Below are positions 24,290 to 33,762 of a DNA stretch of 64,000 bases, piece by piece (positions within the stretch are counted from its first letter, which is position 1; each line of letters starts with the position of its first letter). Source of the DNA: Amycolatopsis thermoflava N1165 (GTDB lineage Bacteria > Actinomycetota > Actinomycetes > Mycobacteriales > Pseudonocardiaceae); assembly GCF_000473265.1 (NCBI RefSeq), contig NZ_KI421511.1, forward strand, positions 429,979 through 493,978. Reading direction: 5' to 3'. The translations under genes were made by a program, and so were the position numbers. Under the pieces are notes generated by a model. It worked only from the letters and a program-made list of their open reading frames with translations. It was not told the DNA's origin and did not search any database.

Positions 24290-26002
24290 ATGTCCGATCT
24301 TCGCAGTACCCTCGCCAACGCCGGGGTCCCACGCCGCAGATGGCGCTGGGTGGCCGCGGCGGTCGCGGTCGTCGTGATCGCCGGGATCGTCGTCGCGGTC
24401 GTCCGCGGCGGCGGCTCCGGCGAGGCCACGGCCGCCGGTCAGCCCGTGCGCGGCGGCACCCTGCAGTTCGCGCTGATCGACTACCAGCGCAGCCCCGACC
24501 CGCAGTGGGGCACCAATTACGCCGAATCGCTCATCGGCAACAACATCACCGACAAGCTCACCTGGCAGGACCCGGCCACCGGTGAGATCACGCCGTGGCT
24601 GGCGCAGTCCTGGGAGTACAACAGCGACCTCACCGAGTTCACCTTCCACCTGCGCCGGGACGTGACCTTCAGCGACGGGTCGCCGTTCGACGCCGAGGTG
24701 GTCAAGGCCAACTTCGACCAGTACGTCCACGGCGACCCCGCGCTGGGCATCCTGCCCAATGGCGCCTCGCTGCTGCGCGGCTACCGCGAAACCCAGGTTC
24801 TGGACCCCTACACCGTCAAGATCAGCTTCGCGCAGCCGCTGGCCAGCTTCCTGCAGGCCTCCTCGTTCACCGCGAACGCCCAGCCCGGGTTCCTGTCCCT
24901 GTCGACGCTGAAGCTCAGCGCCGACCAGCGCACCGACCCGACGAAGGTGATCGGCACCGGCCCGTTCGTCTACGAGTCGTGGGAACCGCAGGTCAAGACC
25001 GTCCTGGCGCGTCGCGCCGGCTACCACTGGTCGCCGCCCGCGCTGCACCACGAGGGCGAGGCCTACCTGGACAAGGTCGTGTTCAACACGATCCCGGAGG
25101 CCAGCGTGCGCACCGGCTCGCTCGTCTCGGGCACCGTCGACGCGACGCTGGACGTCGGCACCACCGACGAGAAACCGCTGGCCGACCAGGGGTTCCAGAT
25201 CATCCACCGCGGCGTCTCGGGCACCGCGATCTACTTCGCCTTCAACAGTTCGCTGTTCCCCACCAACGACATCGCCGTGCGCAAGGCCATCCAGCTCGGC
25301 TGGGACCGGCAGGCGATCGAGAAGACCATCCTCACCCCGTCCTACTCGATCGCGAAGTCCATCCTCGAACCGTCGGTGCCCGGATTCGCCGACTACAGCG
25401 GCTCGGTCCTGAGGTACGACCCGGAGCAGGCCAGGCGGCTGCTGGACCACGCGGGCTGGGTGCCGGGGGCGGACGGGATCCGCGTGAAGGACGGCCGCAA
25501 GCTCACCGTGAAGCTGCTGGGCATCAGCAACCTGGTGGTGAACAAACCCGCCTACGAGTCGGTGCAGCAGGACCTGCGGGAGATCGGCATCGACCTGCAG
25601 CTCACCGTCGTCCCCATCCCGGACTACACCGCGCAGCAGGCCAAGGCGAAGACCGACTGGAACGTCACCGCCGCCAACCGCTCGCGCAACGACCCGGCCG
25701 CGCTCACGTTGCAGTTCGGTCCGTCGGCGGGCAACAGCACCTACCTCTCGGCGGACTCCACGGGCGTGGACGTGAACGAGGTGGCGCAGGTGCTGGGCAA
25801 GCTGGAAACCACCCTGGACCCGGCGACCCGCAACGCGTACGCGAAACAGGCGCAGGACATCCTGCTGGAGAAGTACGCGCTGGTGAACCCGGTCTACAAC
25901 CCCTCGCAGGTCATCGCGCACGCCCCGTCCGTGCACGGGATCGTCTTCGACGCGCAGTCCCGCAACCACTTCGTGGACGCGTGGAAGAACCCCGGGAACT
26001 GA
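24290..26002 (+). CDS. ABC transporter substrate-binding protein (DppA/OppA family)
   Basis: A 570-residue SBP family 5 protein. After a short cytosolic Arg-rich stretch (PRRRWRW) comes one hydrophobic segment (VAAAVAVVVIAGIVVAVV) with no lipobox cysteine, so it may stay membrane-anchored or be cleaved by signal peptidase I. The mature start PVRGGTLQFALIDYQ, then GEITPWLAQSWEYNSDLTEFTFHLRRDVTFSDGSPF, is typical of the family. ATG 24290 follows ACGGGAGAAG. It leads a complete Dpp-type importer and a set of FMN monooxygenases, so it should deliver the organic sulfur or related substrate. Ligand unknown. Confidence 0.9.
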   Translation: MSDLRSTLANAGVPRRRWRWVAAAVAVVVIAGIVVAVVRGGGSGEATAAGQPVRGGTLQFALIDYQRSPDPQWGTNYAESLIGNNITDKLTWQDPATGEITPWLAQSWEYNSDLTEFTFHLRRDVTFSDGSPFDAEVVKANFDQYVHGDPALGILPNGASLLRGYRETQVLDPYTVKISFAQPLASFLQASSFTANAQPGFLSLSTLKLSADQRTDPTKVIGTGPFVYESWEPQVKTVLARRAGYHWSPPALHHEGEAYLDKVVFNTIPEASVRTGSLVSGTVDATLDVGTTDEKPLADQGFQIIHRGVSGTAIYFAFNSSLFPTNDIAVRKAIQLGWDRQAIEKTILTPSYSIAKSILEPSVPGFADYSGSVLRYDPEQARRLLDHAGWVPGADGIRVKDGRKLTVKLLGISNLVVNKPAYESVQQDLREIGIDLQLTVVPIPDYTAQQAKAKTDWNVTAANRSRNDPAALTLQFGPSAGNSTYLSADSTGVDVNEVAQVLGKLETTLDPATRNAYAKQAQDILLEKYALVNPVYNPSQVIAHAPSVHGIVFDAQSRNHFVDAWKNPGN

Positions 26003-26003
26003 C

Positions 26004-26966
26004 ATGCTGCGTTACGTCGCCGGCAAGGCCGGCCGGGCGGTGTTCGTGGTCTGGGCCGCGTTCACGCTGACCTTCATCCTGCTCTACGTCCTGCCGGCGA
26101 ACCCGGTCGACCTGCTCTTCGACCCGGCCGAGGTCAACTCGGTGCCGCCGGAGGTGAAGGCGGCGGTGGCCGAAAGCTACGGCTTCACCGAGCCGGTGCT
26201 GGTGCAGTACCTGGACCGGCTCGGGCACGCGGTCCGCGGTGATTTCGGCACCTCCGCCCAGACGGGCGCGTCGGTGGCCTCCTCGATCGCGGGTGTCCTG
26301 CCGGCCACGCTCGGCCTGGCCGTGGGCGCGCTGGCTCTCGCGCTGGTCATCGCGTTCGTCATCGCGCTGGTGGCGACCGCGGCCCGGCAGCGGTGGCTGC
26401 GCAACCTGGTGGAGTCGCTGCCGACGGCGTCGGTGTCGATCCCGGTGTTCCTGTCCGGGATCCTGCTGCTGCAGATCTTCGCGTTCCGGCTGGGCTGGTT
26501 CCCGGCGTTCGGCGAGCGGGGCTGGCAGAGCCTGGTGCTGCCGCTGGTCACGCTGGCGATCCCGGTGTCCGGGCCCATCGCGCAGCTGCTGGTGCGGTCG
26601 TTCGCCACCGAGTTCCGCTCGGGGTACGTCACGACGAGCTGGGCCAAGGGCGCGACCCGCGCGCGGATCATCGTCGGCGACGTGTTCCGCAACGCGAGCC
26701 TGCCCGCGTTGACGATCGCGGCGGTGACGTTCGGCAGCCTCATGGTCAACGCGGTCATCGTGGAGACCGTGTTCGCCCGCAAGGGCCTCGGCCGGATGAC
26801 CCAGACCGCGATCAACACCCTCGACCTGCCGTTGGTGCAGGGCATCGTGGTGTTCGTCGCCGCCGCGTTCGCGCTGATCAACCTGGTCGTGGACCTGGTG
26901 TACCCGCTGCTGGACCCGCGTCTGCGCGCCACGCTCGCGGTCGCCGGGGGAAGGGGGACCCGATGA
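26004..26966 (+). CDS. ABC transporter permease (DppB-type)
   Basis: A 320-residue permease with six membrane helices. The conserved DppB pattern is present: N-terminal helix with YVLPANPVD, the periplasmic LVQYLDRLGHAVRGDFGTS segment, and the EAA-like loop TTSWAKGATRARIIVGDVFRNASLPAL. It begins one base after the binding-protein stop and overlaps the second permease by 4 bp. Forms a heterodimeric channel with the next gene product. Confidence 0.92.
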   Translation: MLRYVAGKAGRAVFVVWAAFTLTFILLYVLPANPVDLLFDPAEVNSVPPEVKAAVAESYGFTEPVLVQYLDRLGHAVRGDFGTSAQTGASVASSIAGVLPATLGLAVGALALALVIAFVIALVATAARQRWLRNLVESLPTASVSIPVFLSGILLLQIFAFRLGWFPAFGERGWQSLVLPLVTLAIPVSGPIAQLLVRSFATEFRSGYVTTSWAKGATRARIIVGDVFRNASLPALTIAAVTFGSLMVNAVIVETVFARKGLGRMTQTAINTLDLPLVQGIVVFVAAAFALINLVVDLVYPLLDPRLRATLAVAGGRGTR

Positions 26967-27811
26967 CGGCGACAGTGCTGGTCAGCCGGTCCGGCGCGCT
27001 GGGGCGCCTCGGGGAGGCGGCGCGCCGGCCGGGGTTGGTGCTGGCGTGGGTGATCGTGCTGGTGGCGCTCGGGTGGGCGCTGTTCCCGTCGCTGTTCACC
27101 TCCTACAGCCCCTACGCCGGCGACCCGGACGCCAGCTTCGCCCCGCCCGGCGCCGAGCACTGGTTCGGCACCGACCGGCTGGGGCGGGATCTGTTCGCCC
27201 GCACCGTGCACGGAGCGGGCACCACGCTGACCGCGACCCTGTTCGCGGTGCTGATCGGGTTCGGCGCCGGCTCGCTGCTGGGGCTGGTCGCCGGGTTCGC
27301 CCGCGGCTGGGCCGACACCGCGATCATGCGGGTGGTCGACGTGTTCCTGGCGATCCCGAACCTGTTGCTGGCCATGGTGATCGTGTCGGTGCTGGGTTAC
27401 GCCACCGACAACATCGCCCTCGCCGTGGGAATCTCCTCGATCGCGTCGTTCGCCCGGGTGATGCGGGCCGAGGTGCTCTCCGTCGCCTCACGGGACTACG
27501 TACGCGCGGCCTACGGGCTGGGGGTGCGCAGACTCGGAGTCGTGGTGCGGCACATCGTGCCGAACTCGCTGAGCTCGGTGCTCGCACTGGCGGCACTGGA
27601 GATCGGCTCGGCGATCCTCTCGGTCGCCGGGCTGGGGTTCCTTGGCTACGGCGCCCCGCCGCCGGAGCCGGAGTGGGGGCTGCTGGTGGCCGAGGGTCGC
27701 GACTTCGTGGCCGTGCACCCGTGGATTTCGCTGCTGCCGGGCGTGGCGCTGGCCGCGGTCGTGCTCGCCACCCACCGGATCAGCACGTCGTTGAGAAAGG
27801 ACCACGGATGA
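26963..27811 (+). CDS. ABC transporter permease (DppC-type)
   Basis: A 282-residue permease. The SPYAGDPDASFAPPGAEHWFGTDRLGRDLFAR segment is the DppC hallmark, and DYVRAAYGLGVRRLGVVVRHIVPNSL is the ATPase-coupling EAA loop. Six helices are expected. Coupled by 4-bp overlaps to the first permease and to the ATPase gene. Partner of the DppB-type subunit in the same importer. Confidence 0.92.
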   Translation: MTATVLVSRSGALGRLGEAARRPGLVLAWVIVLVALGWALFPSLFTSYSPYAGDPDASFAPPGAEHWFGTDRLGRDLFARTVHGAGTTLTATLFAVLIGFGAGSLLGLVAGFARGWADTAIMRVVDVFLAIPNLLLAMVIVSVLGYATDNIALAVGISSIASFARVMRAEVLSVASRDYVRAAYGLGVRRLGVVVRHIVPNSLSSVLALAALEIGSAILSVAGLGFLGYGAPPPEPEWGLLVAEGRDFVAVHPWISLLPGVALAAVVLATHRISTSLRKDHG

Positions 27812-29445
27812 GCGAGGACCCGCTGCTGCGGATCACCGGCCTGGCGGTCGACTACCGCACCGGCCGTCGTGCCTGGACCACCGCGGTCCACGACGTCAGC
27901 CTGCACGTCGAACCCGGCGAGTTCGTGTCGCTGGTCGGCGAGTCCGGATCGGGCAAGACCACCGTGATCCAGGGTGCGCTGGGCCTGCTGCCGGACTCGG
28001 CGCGGATCCGGTCGGGCACCATCGAGTTCTCCGGTGTGGACGTGACCGGGTGGAACGACCAGCGGATGGCGCTGGTGCGCGGCAACCACGTGGGTTTCGT
28101 GCCGCAGGACCCGAACACCTCGCTCAACCCGGTCAAGCGGATCGGGCAGCAGGTGGTCGAGGCGGTCCGCTTCAACGAACCGGGCAAGCGGACCGCGGCC
28201 GAGCACCGGGCGGCCGCGCTGGAGAGCCTGCGCACGGCGGGCCTGGCCGACGCGGAGCGCGTGTTCGGGCAGTACCCGCACGAGTTGTCCGGTGGCATGA
28301 AACAACGCGCGCTCATCGCGATCGCACTGGCGGGCAAGCCGAAGATCATCGTCGCCGACGAGCCCACCAGCGCGCTGGACGTGACGTTCCAGAAGGTCAT
28401 CCTGGACCACCTGGAGCGGCTGCGCGAGGAGCTGGGCATCGGCATCCTGCTGGTCACCCACGATCTCGGGGTGGCCCTGGACCGGTCGGACCGGATCCTG
28501 GTCATGCGGGGCGGGCGGATCGTCGAATCCGGTCCGGTGCGGGAGGTGCTGGACGCCACCGCCGACGACTACACGCGACAGTTGCTCGACGCCAATCCGG
28601 CGCGTCACGCCGGGCGGCTGGAACCGGCGTCCGGCACCCCGGTGGTCCCGGGCGAGGTGGTGTTGCGGGCGAACGGCCTGAGCAAGACCTACCAGCTGCG
28701 GGGCCGCGGTGAGCTGCGTGCCCTGGATGCCGCGGATCTGGTGGTGCGCAAGGGAACCACGCACGCGATCGTGGGCGAGTCCGGGGCGGGGAAGTCCACG
28801 CTGGCGAGCATCCTGGCCGGTTTCACGACCGCCGAGGCAGGCACGGTCCACCTGGGCGAGCGTTCGCTCACCGGCCTGCGCGGAGCCGAGCTGCGCGCCG
28901 TGCGCCGGGACCTGCAGTTCGTGTTCCAGAACCCGTTCACCTCGCTCGACCCGCGGTGGACGGTGGCCAAGCTGGTGGCCGAGCCGTTGCGCGCGTTCGG
29001 GCTTGGCGGCACCCGGCGTGAGCGGACCGGGCGGGTGGTCGAGCTGCTGAAGGCGGTGGCGCTGGACGAGAGCCACCTGCACCGCCTGCCCGGTCAGCTG
29101 TCCGGTGGTCAGCGGCAGCGGGTCGCGATCGCCCGCGCGCTGGCGCTCACCCCGCAGGTGCTGGTGCTCGACGAGGCGGTCAGCGCGCTGGACGTGGTGG
29201 CGCAGGCGCAGATCCTGCAGTTGCTCGTCGACCTGCAGGCCGAGTTCGGGCTGAGCTACGTGTTCGTCACCCACGACCTGGGCGTGGTCCGGCTGATCGC
29301 GCACGACGTGTCCGTGATGAAGGACGGCGCGGTGGTCGAGACCGGCCCGGTGGAGCGGATCTTCGGCGCCCCGGAGCACCCCTACACCCGAGAACTGCTG
29401 GATGCGATCCCAGGCACGCGTCTGGCCGCGGCCGGCGCGCGGTAA
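27808..29445 (+). CDS. ABC transporter ATP-binding protein, fused DppD-DppF
   Basis: A 545-residue protein with two complete ATPase domains. Domain 1: Walker A GESGSGKTT near residues 44-52, signature LSGGMKQR near 160, Walker B IIVADEPTSALD. Domain 2: Walker A GESGAGKST near 325, signature LSGGQRQR near 431, Walker B LVLDEAVSALD. In most operons these are two genes; the fusion gives one polypeptide powering both permeases. Note DEAVSALD in place of DEPTSALD in domain 2, a common variant. The ATG at 27808 overlaps the permease by 4 bp. Confidence 0.93.
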   Translation: MSEDPLLRITGLAVDYRTGRRAWTTAVHDVSLHVEPGEFVSLVGESGSGKTTVIQGALGLLPDSARIRSGTIEFSGVDVTGWNDQRMALVRGNHVGFVPQDPNTSLNPVKRIGQQVVEAVRFNEPGKRTAAEHRAAALESLRTAGLADAERVFGQYPHELSGGMKQRALIAIALAGKPKIIVADEPTSALDVTFQKVILDHLERLREELGIGILLVTHDLGVALDRSDRILVMRGGRIVESGPVREVLDATADDYTRQLLDANPARHAGRLEPASGTPVVPGEVVLRANGLSKTYQLRGRGELRALDAADLVVRKGTTHAIVGESGAGKSTLASILAGFTTAEAGTVHLGERSLTGLRGAELRAVRRDLQFVFQNPFTSLDPRWTVAKLVAEPLRAFGLGGTRRERTGRVVELLKAVALDESHLHRLPGQLSGGQRQRVAIARALALTPQVLVLDEAVSALDVVAQAQILQLLVDLQAEFGLSYVFVTHDLGVVRLIAHDVSVMKDGAVVETGPVERIFGAPEHPYTRELLDAIPGTRLAAAGAR

Positions 29446-29455
29446 GGAGCGAACA

Positions 29456-30661
29456 GTGCTGCACCTCAACGTCAACATCCTCAACGCGGGCGTGTTCGGC
29501 GGGTCCTGGCGGTTCCCGGGCACCGACGGCACCGCGAGCTACACGATCGAGCACTACACCTCGATCGCGAAGAAAGCCGAGGAGGCCAAGCTCGACGCCG
29601 TGTTCCTGGCCGACGGCCCGGCGCTGGACCCCGGCATCAAGCACCGCACCGGCAACAACTTCGAGCCCACCACGGTGCTGGCGCGGATCGCGGCCCGGAC
29701 GGAGCGGATCGGGCTGATCGGCACCCTGTCCTCCTCCTACAACGACCCGGTCGAACTGGCCCGCCGCCTCGGCGACCTCGACCACGTCAGCGGTGGCCGG
29801 TTCGGCTGGAACGTGGTCACCACCGCGGGACCGGTGGCGGCCCGCAACTTCGGCCGCGACGGCGAGATCGACCACGCGGTGCGGTACCAGCGCGCCGCGT
29901 GGTTCACCCAGCAGGTGGTGGCGGCGTGGGCGTCGCGCACCCGGTTCGCCTCGCCGCAGGGCCGTCCGGTGGTGGTGCAGGCCGGCGGGTCGAGCGACGG
30001 GCGCCGGCTCGCATCCCGGGTCGCCGAGGTGGTGTTCTCGGCCGACCAGGACCTGGAGCACGCACGGGCGTTCCGGGCGGAGATCCGCGCCGGTGCCGTC
30101 CAGTTCGGACGCGACCCGGCGGAGATCGTGGTGCTGCCGGGGCTGTCCACGGTCGTCGGCAGCACCGAGACGGAGGCGAAGCGGCGCCGGGAGTTGCTGG
30201 ACGAGCTGCTCCCGGACGCCTACGGCCGCGGCCGCTTGGCCGCCCAGCTGGGGATCTCGCTGGACGGTCTGCGCGACGACGAACCGATCCCGGCCGGCTT
30301 GCTCGTCGAACCCGACGAGGCGGGCGGATCGCAGACGTTCTACCGGGTCGTCAAGGAGATCATCGACCGGGAGAACCCGACGCTGGGCACGTTGCTCAAG
30401 CGGTTGTCCGGCGGTGGCGGGCACCGCATCGTCACCGGCACCCCGGAGCAGATCGCCGACGACATCGAGACCTGGTACCGCGCCGGCGCGGCGGACGGGT
30501 TCAACGTCATGCCCGACGTGCTGCCCTCCGGTTTCGACGACTTCGCCGACCACGTCGTCCCCGAACTGCGCAGGCGCGGGCTGTTCCGCACCGACTACGA
30601 CGGCACCACGCTGCGCGCCCACCTCGGCCTCGGCCTGCCCGCTCTGGAAGGAGCCGCCTGA
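29456..30661 (+). CDS. FMN-dependent monooxygenase, NtaA/SnaA/DszA family
   Basis: A 401-residue luciferase-like (LLM) TIM-barrel enzyme using FMNH2 supplied by a separate reductase. Family signatures are AEEAKLDAVFLADGPAL, EPTTVLARIAARTERIGLIGTLSSSYNDPVELAR, GRFGWNVVTT and RPVVVQAGGSSDGRRLA. Members cleave C-N, C-S or sulfone bonds (nitrilotriacetate, dibenzothiophene sulfone). It starts at GTG 29456 after AAGGAG. Members usually have about 440 residues, so this is a somewhat short version. First oxygenase of the operon, overlapping the next gene by 1 bp. Confidence 0.9.
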   Translation: MLHLNVNILNAGVFGGSWRFPGTDGTASYTIEHYTSIAKKAEEAKLDAVFLADGPALDPGIKHRTGNNFEPTTVLARIAARTERIGLIGTLSSSYNDPVELARRLGDLDHVSGGRFGWNVVTTAGPVAARNFGRDGEIDHAVRYQRAAWFTQQVVAAWASRTRFASPQGRPVVVQAGGSSDGRRLASRVAEVVFSADQDLEHARAFRAEIRAGAVQFGRDPAEIVVLPGLSTVVGSTETEAKRRRELLDELLPDAYGRGRLAAQLGISLDGLRDDEPIPAGLLVEPDEAGGSQTFYRVVKEIIDRENPTLGTLLKRLSGGGGHRIVTGTPEQIADDIETWYRAGAADGFNVMPDVLPSGFDDFADHVVPELRRRGLFRTDYDGTTLRAHLGLGLPALEGAA

Positions 30662-31542
30662 TGAGCACGATCGTGCAGCTGGTCCTCGCGGTCGGCGACC
30701 GCGTCTCGCTGAGCGAGGCGAGCGCGCTGACCGCGCTGGCCCGGGATTCCGGGGTGGCGGCGATCCGCCTGGCCGACACCCCGGACACCCTCGACCCGAC
30801 GGTGACCGCGTCCCACCTCGCCGGAGTCCACAGTGGAATCGGCTTCGTCGCCGAGGTGCCGACCACGCACCACGCGCCCTACAACACCGCCCGCCGGGTG
30901 TCGTCGCTGGACCGCGCCACCGGTGGCCGGGCGGGCATCGCCCTGCTCGCCGGGGACGGGGACGAGGTCAGCGACGCGACCGCCCCGGATCCCGCCGCGG
31001 CGGATCCGGCGCGGCGGTGGAGCGAGTACGCCGGTGTCCTGACCCGGCTGTGGGAGTCGTTCCCGCGGCAGGCGCTGATCGGCGACCAGGAGGCGGCTCT
31101 GGTCGTGCGGGAGGAGCTGATCCGGCCGGTCGGTCACGACGGCGTGTACTACCGGGTGGCGGGTCCGCTGGACGGGCCGTCGTCGGCGCAGGGCCGCCCG
31201 GTGGTGGTCGCCGACCTCGGCGTCCTCGACCCGGCCGCGGTCGCGGAGTCCGCGGACGTCGTCGTGGTCGAGCACGCGGCCGGGGCCGACGACGCCCTGA
31301 CCGAAGCGCTGCGCGCGGTGGGCCGCGACCGCCGGGAGGTCACGTTGCTGGGCCGGGTCCCGGTGGGTTCGCCCGCGGATGTCCTGGCGTGGGTGCACGA
31401 GCACCGGCTGGACGGTGTCGAGCTGGTGCCCGCGGGCGGCGCCGCCGAGGTTGCGGCGGTGCTGCGGGCGTGGGCGACCGAGGCCGCCCCGCCACCGACG
31501 CTGCGGGCCGCGCTCGGCCTGCGGGCGGAGGTGGCGGCATGA
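30661..31542 (+). CDS. short luciferase-like monooxygenase-family protein
   Basis: A 293-residue LLM-family protein. The barrel pattern is visible in VVQLVLAVGDRVSLSEASALTALARDSGVAAIRLAD and AEVPTTHHAPYNTARRVSSLDRATGGRAGIALLAG, and RPVVVADLGVLDPAAVAESADVVVV. It lacks the insertion regions of the neighbouring 400-residue enzymes and parts of the barrel look reduced. It may be a paralogue that supports its larger neighbour or acts on a small substrate. The ATG overlaps the previous stop by one base and the gene overlaps the dehydrogenase gene by 4 bp. Confidence 0.75.
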   Translation: MSTIVQLVLAVGDRVSLSEASALTALARDSGVAAIRLADTPDTLDPTVTASHLAGVHSGIGFVAEVPTTHHAPYNTARRVSSLDRATGGRAGIALLAGDGDEVSDATAPDPAAADPARRWSEYAGVLTRLWESFPRQALIGDQEAALVVREELIRPVGHDGVYYRVAGPLDGPSSAQGRPVVVADLGVLDPAAVAESADVVVVEHAAGADDALTEALRAVGRDRREVTLLGRVPVGSPADVLAWVHEHRLDGVELVPAGGAAEVAAVLRAWATEAAPPPTLRAALGLRAEVAA

Positions 31543-32732
31543 CCGCGGTGGCCCCCGCCCCGACCGTCGAGGGCATCCGCGCCGCGGTCGCCCCGATCCT
31601 CGCGCGCTTGCGGGCGACCGCCGCCGTCCGGGAACGCGCTCGGGACTACGCCTTCGCCGACGTACGGGCGCTCGCCGAACAGCGGATCACGCTGACCGGG
31701 ATCGCCGTGCGGGACGGCGGGGCGGGCGGCTCGGTGCGCGACGTGGCCGACCTGGTGGTGGCGATCGCCCGGGCCGATTCGAACGTGGCCCAGGCCTTGC
31801 GCAGCAGCTTCCTCACCGCGAACCGGGTCGCGACGCGGCCCGATCTGCCGCACCGGGAGGTGACGCTGCGGCGGTTGCGGGCCGGGGACCTGTTCGCAGG
31901 CACCAGCAACGAGCGCACCGGCGGCGCCAGCGGTTCGGTGAGCACGACGCTGCGCCGCGACGGCGACGGCTACCTGCTCAACGGCGAGAAGTACTACTCG
32001 ACCGGCGGGCTCTACGCGTCGTGGTTCTCCGGCTCGGCCCTGGACGACAACGGCGACGTCGTGTTCTTCACGGTGCCGGTGGACCGCGCGGGGGTGCACC
32101 GGCTCGACGACTTCGACGCCGTCGGCCAGCGGCTCACCGCCAGCGGCACCACGCGGCTGGTGAACGTCCGCGTCTCGGCCGAGGAGATCGCGCCCCGGGA
32201 CAACCACCTGCTGGACAACCCGTGGCTGGGATCGTTCGCCCAGCTGTACCTGGCGGCGATCGAGGCGGGCATCGCCGCGGCCGCTCTCGACGACGCCGCC
32301 GCGTTCGGCCGCGAGAAGGCCCGGCCGATCAAGCACAGCTCGGCGTCGAGGTCGGTCGAGGACCCGTACGTGCGGGAGACCGTGGGGGAGATCGCGGCAC
32401 GGGCGCACGCCGCGCGGTCCGCGGTGCTGCTGGCCGCCGAGGTGCTGGAGCGCGTGCGCGGACTGACCGGCGCGCAGGCGCGCACGGCGGGGGCGGAGGC
32501 CGCGGTCACGGTGGCGCAGGCCGGTGTGGTGGCGATCGAGTCCGCGCTGCGCGCCGCCGAACTGCTCTTCGACGTCGCGGGCGGCTCCATCACCGACCGC
32601 GACCTCGGCTTCGACCGGCACTGGCGCAACGCCCGCGTGGTCGCCAACCACAACCCGCGGCGCTGGAAGGCCGCGGTCGCCGGCGCCTACCACCTCACCG
32701 GCGAGGAACCGCCGACGACCGGGCTGTTCTAG
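31539..32732 (+). CDS. acyl-CoA dehydrogenase-family flavoprotein (SfnB/DszC-like)
   Basis: A 397-residue protein with the acyl-CoA dehydrogenase fold. ADLVVAIARADSNVAQALRSSFLTANRV is the N-terminal helical region, LFAGTSNERTGGASGSVSTTLRRDGDGYLLNGEKYYSTG the middle beta-domain with FMN/FAD contacts, and GFDRHWRNARVVANHNPRRWK the C-terminal segment shared by SfnB, DszC and flavin-dependent hydroxylases. The basic arginine/asparagine end replaces the acyl-CoA dehydrogenase glutamate base. DszC oxidises sulfides to sulfones with FMNH2; SfnB accompanies dimethyl sulfone monooxygenase. The pairing with DszA-family genes here supports a sulfur-oxidising role. Confidence 0.87.
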   Translation: MTAVAPAPTVEGIRAAVAPILARLRATAAVRERARDYAFADVRALAEQRITLTGIAVRDGGAGGSVRDVADLVVAIARADSNVAQALRSSFLTANRVATRPDLPHREVTLRRLRAGDLFAGTSNERTGGASGSVSTTLRRDGDGYLLNGEKYYSTGGLYASWFSGSALDDNGDVVFFTVPVDRAGVHRLDDFDAVGQRLTASGTTRLVNVRVSAEEIAPRDNHLLDNPWLGSFAQLYLAAIEAGIAAAALDDAAAFGREKARPIKHSSASRSVEDPYVRETVGEIAARAHAARSAVLLAAEVLERVRGLTGAQARTAGAEAAVTVAQAGVVAIESALRAAELLFDVAGGSITDRDLGFDRHWRNARVVANHNPRRWKAAVAGAYHLTGEEPPTTGLF

Positions 32733-32742
32733 GAGGACCACG

Positions 32743-33762
32743 TTGACCCTCGAACCCACCCGGGTGCTCGGACGCACCGGCGTCCTGCTCACCCCGCTCA
32801 CCCTCGGCGCCATGAACTTCGGCCGCCGGCAGGACGAGGCCGCCGGCGTCGGCATCATCCACGCCGCGCTGGACGCCGGGATCACCGCGATCGACACCGC
32901 CGACGTCTACGGCCAGGGCCGCTCGGAGGAGATCGTCGGCAAGGCCATCCGGGGCAGGCGCGACGACATCTTCCTCGCCACCAAGTTCTCCGGCCGCGTC
33001 GGCGACGACCCGCGGCACGCGGGCACGTCCCGTCGCTGGATCGTGCGCGCCGTGGAGGACAGCCTGCGGCGGCTGGGCACCGACCACCTCGACCTCTACC
33101 AGGCGCACCGGCCCGACCCGCGCACGAGCCTGCTGGAAACCCTGCAGACGCTCAGCGACCTGGTGCGCCAGGGCAAGATCCGCTACTACGGCACGTCGGT
33201 GTTCCCGGCGCACCAGCTCGTCGAGGCGCACTGGCTGGCCGAAAGACACGGCCTCATCGCCCCGCACACCGAGCAGCTGCCCTATTCACTGCTCGTGCGC
33301 GGCGCCGAACGCGAGGTCTTCCCCGTGACACGCAAGTACGGCGTCGGCGTGCTCGGCTACGGGCCGCTCGCCGCCGGCTGGCTGTCCGGGAAGTACCGGA
33401 TCGGTGGCGGGCAACCGGAGTCGGCGCGCGCCGATCTCGTGCCCGGCCGGTTCGACGTGTCGCTGGAACGCAACCAGCGCAAGCTCGCCGCCGCCGACGC
33501 GCTCGCCCGGCTCGCCGAGGACACCGGGCGGTCCCTGGTCGACCTCGCCGTCGGGTTCGCACTCACCCACCCGGCGGTGAGCAGCGTGATCATCGGCCCG
33601 CGCACCAGCGAGCACCTGGCCGCCTACCTCAAGGCCGCCACCGTCGAGCTGGACGAGGACACCCTCGACCGCATCGACGAGATCGTCAGCCCCGGCACGC
33701 AGTTCCTCGAACGCGACACCGGCCGGGAATTCCCCGTCCGCGACAACAGGAAGGCCTCATGA
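32743..33762 (+). CDS. aldo/keto reductase
   Basis: A 339-residue NADPH-dependent aldo/keto reductase. LGAMNFGRRQDEAAG opens the barrel, AIDTADVYGQGRSEEIVGKAI contains the catalytic Asp and Tyr, LATKFSGRV the Lys, and DLYQAHRPDP the His. It begins at TTG 32743, chosen because AGGAGG sits 6 bp upstream and no ATG or GTG fits. The closest groups act on aldehydes or sugar carbonyls. Probably reduces a carbonyl fragment released by the oxygenases. Overlaps the next reductase gene by 4 bp. Confidence 0.88.
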   Translation: MTLEPTRVLGRTGVLLTPLTLGAMNFGRRQDEAAGVGIIHAALDAGITAIDTADVYGQGRSEEIVGKAIRGRRDDIFLATKFSGRVGDDPRHAGTSRRWIVRAVEDSLRRLGTDHLDLYQAHRPDPRTSLLETLQTLSDLVRQGKIRYYGTSVFPAHQLVEAHWLAERHGLIAPHTEQLPYSLLVRGAEREVFPVTRKYGVGVLGYGPLAAGWLSGKYRIGGGQPESARADLVPGRFDVSLERNQRKLAAADALARLAEDTGRSLVDLAVGFALTHPAVSSVIIGPRTSEHLAAYLKAATVELDEDTLDRIDEIVSPGTQFLERDTGREFPVRDNRKAS

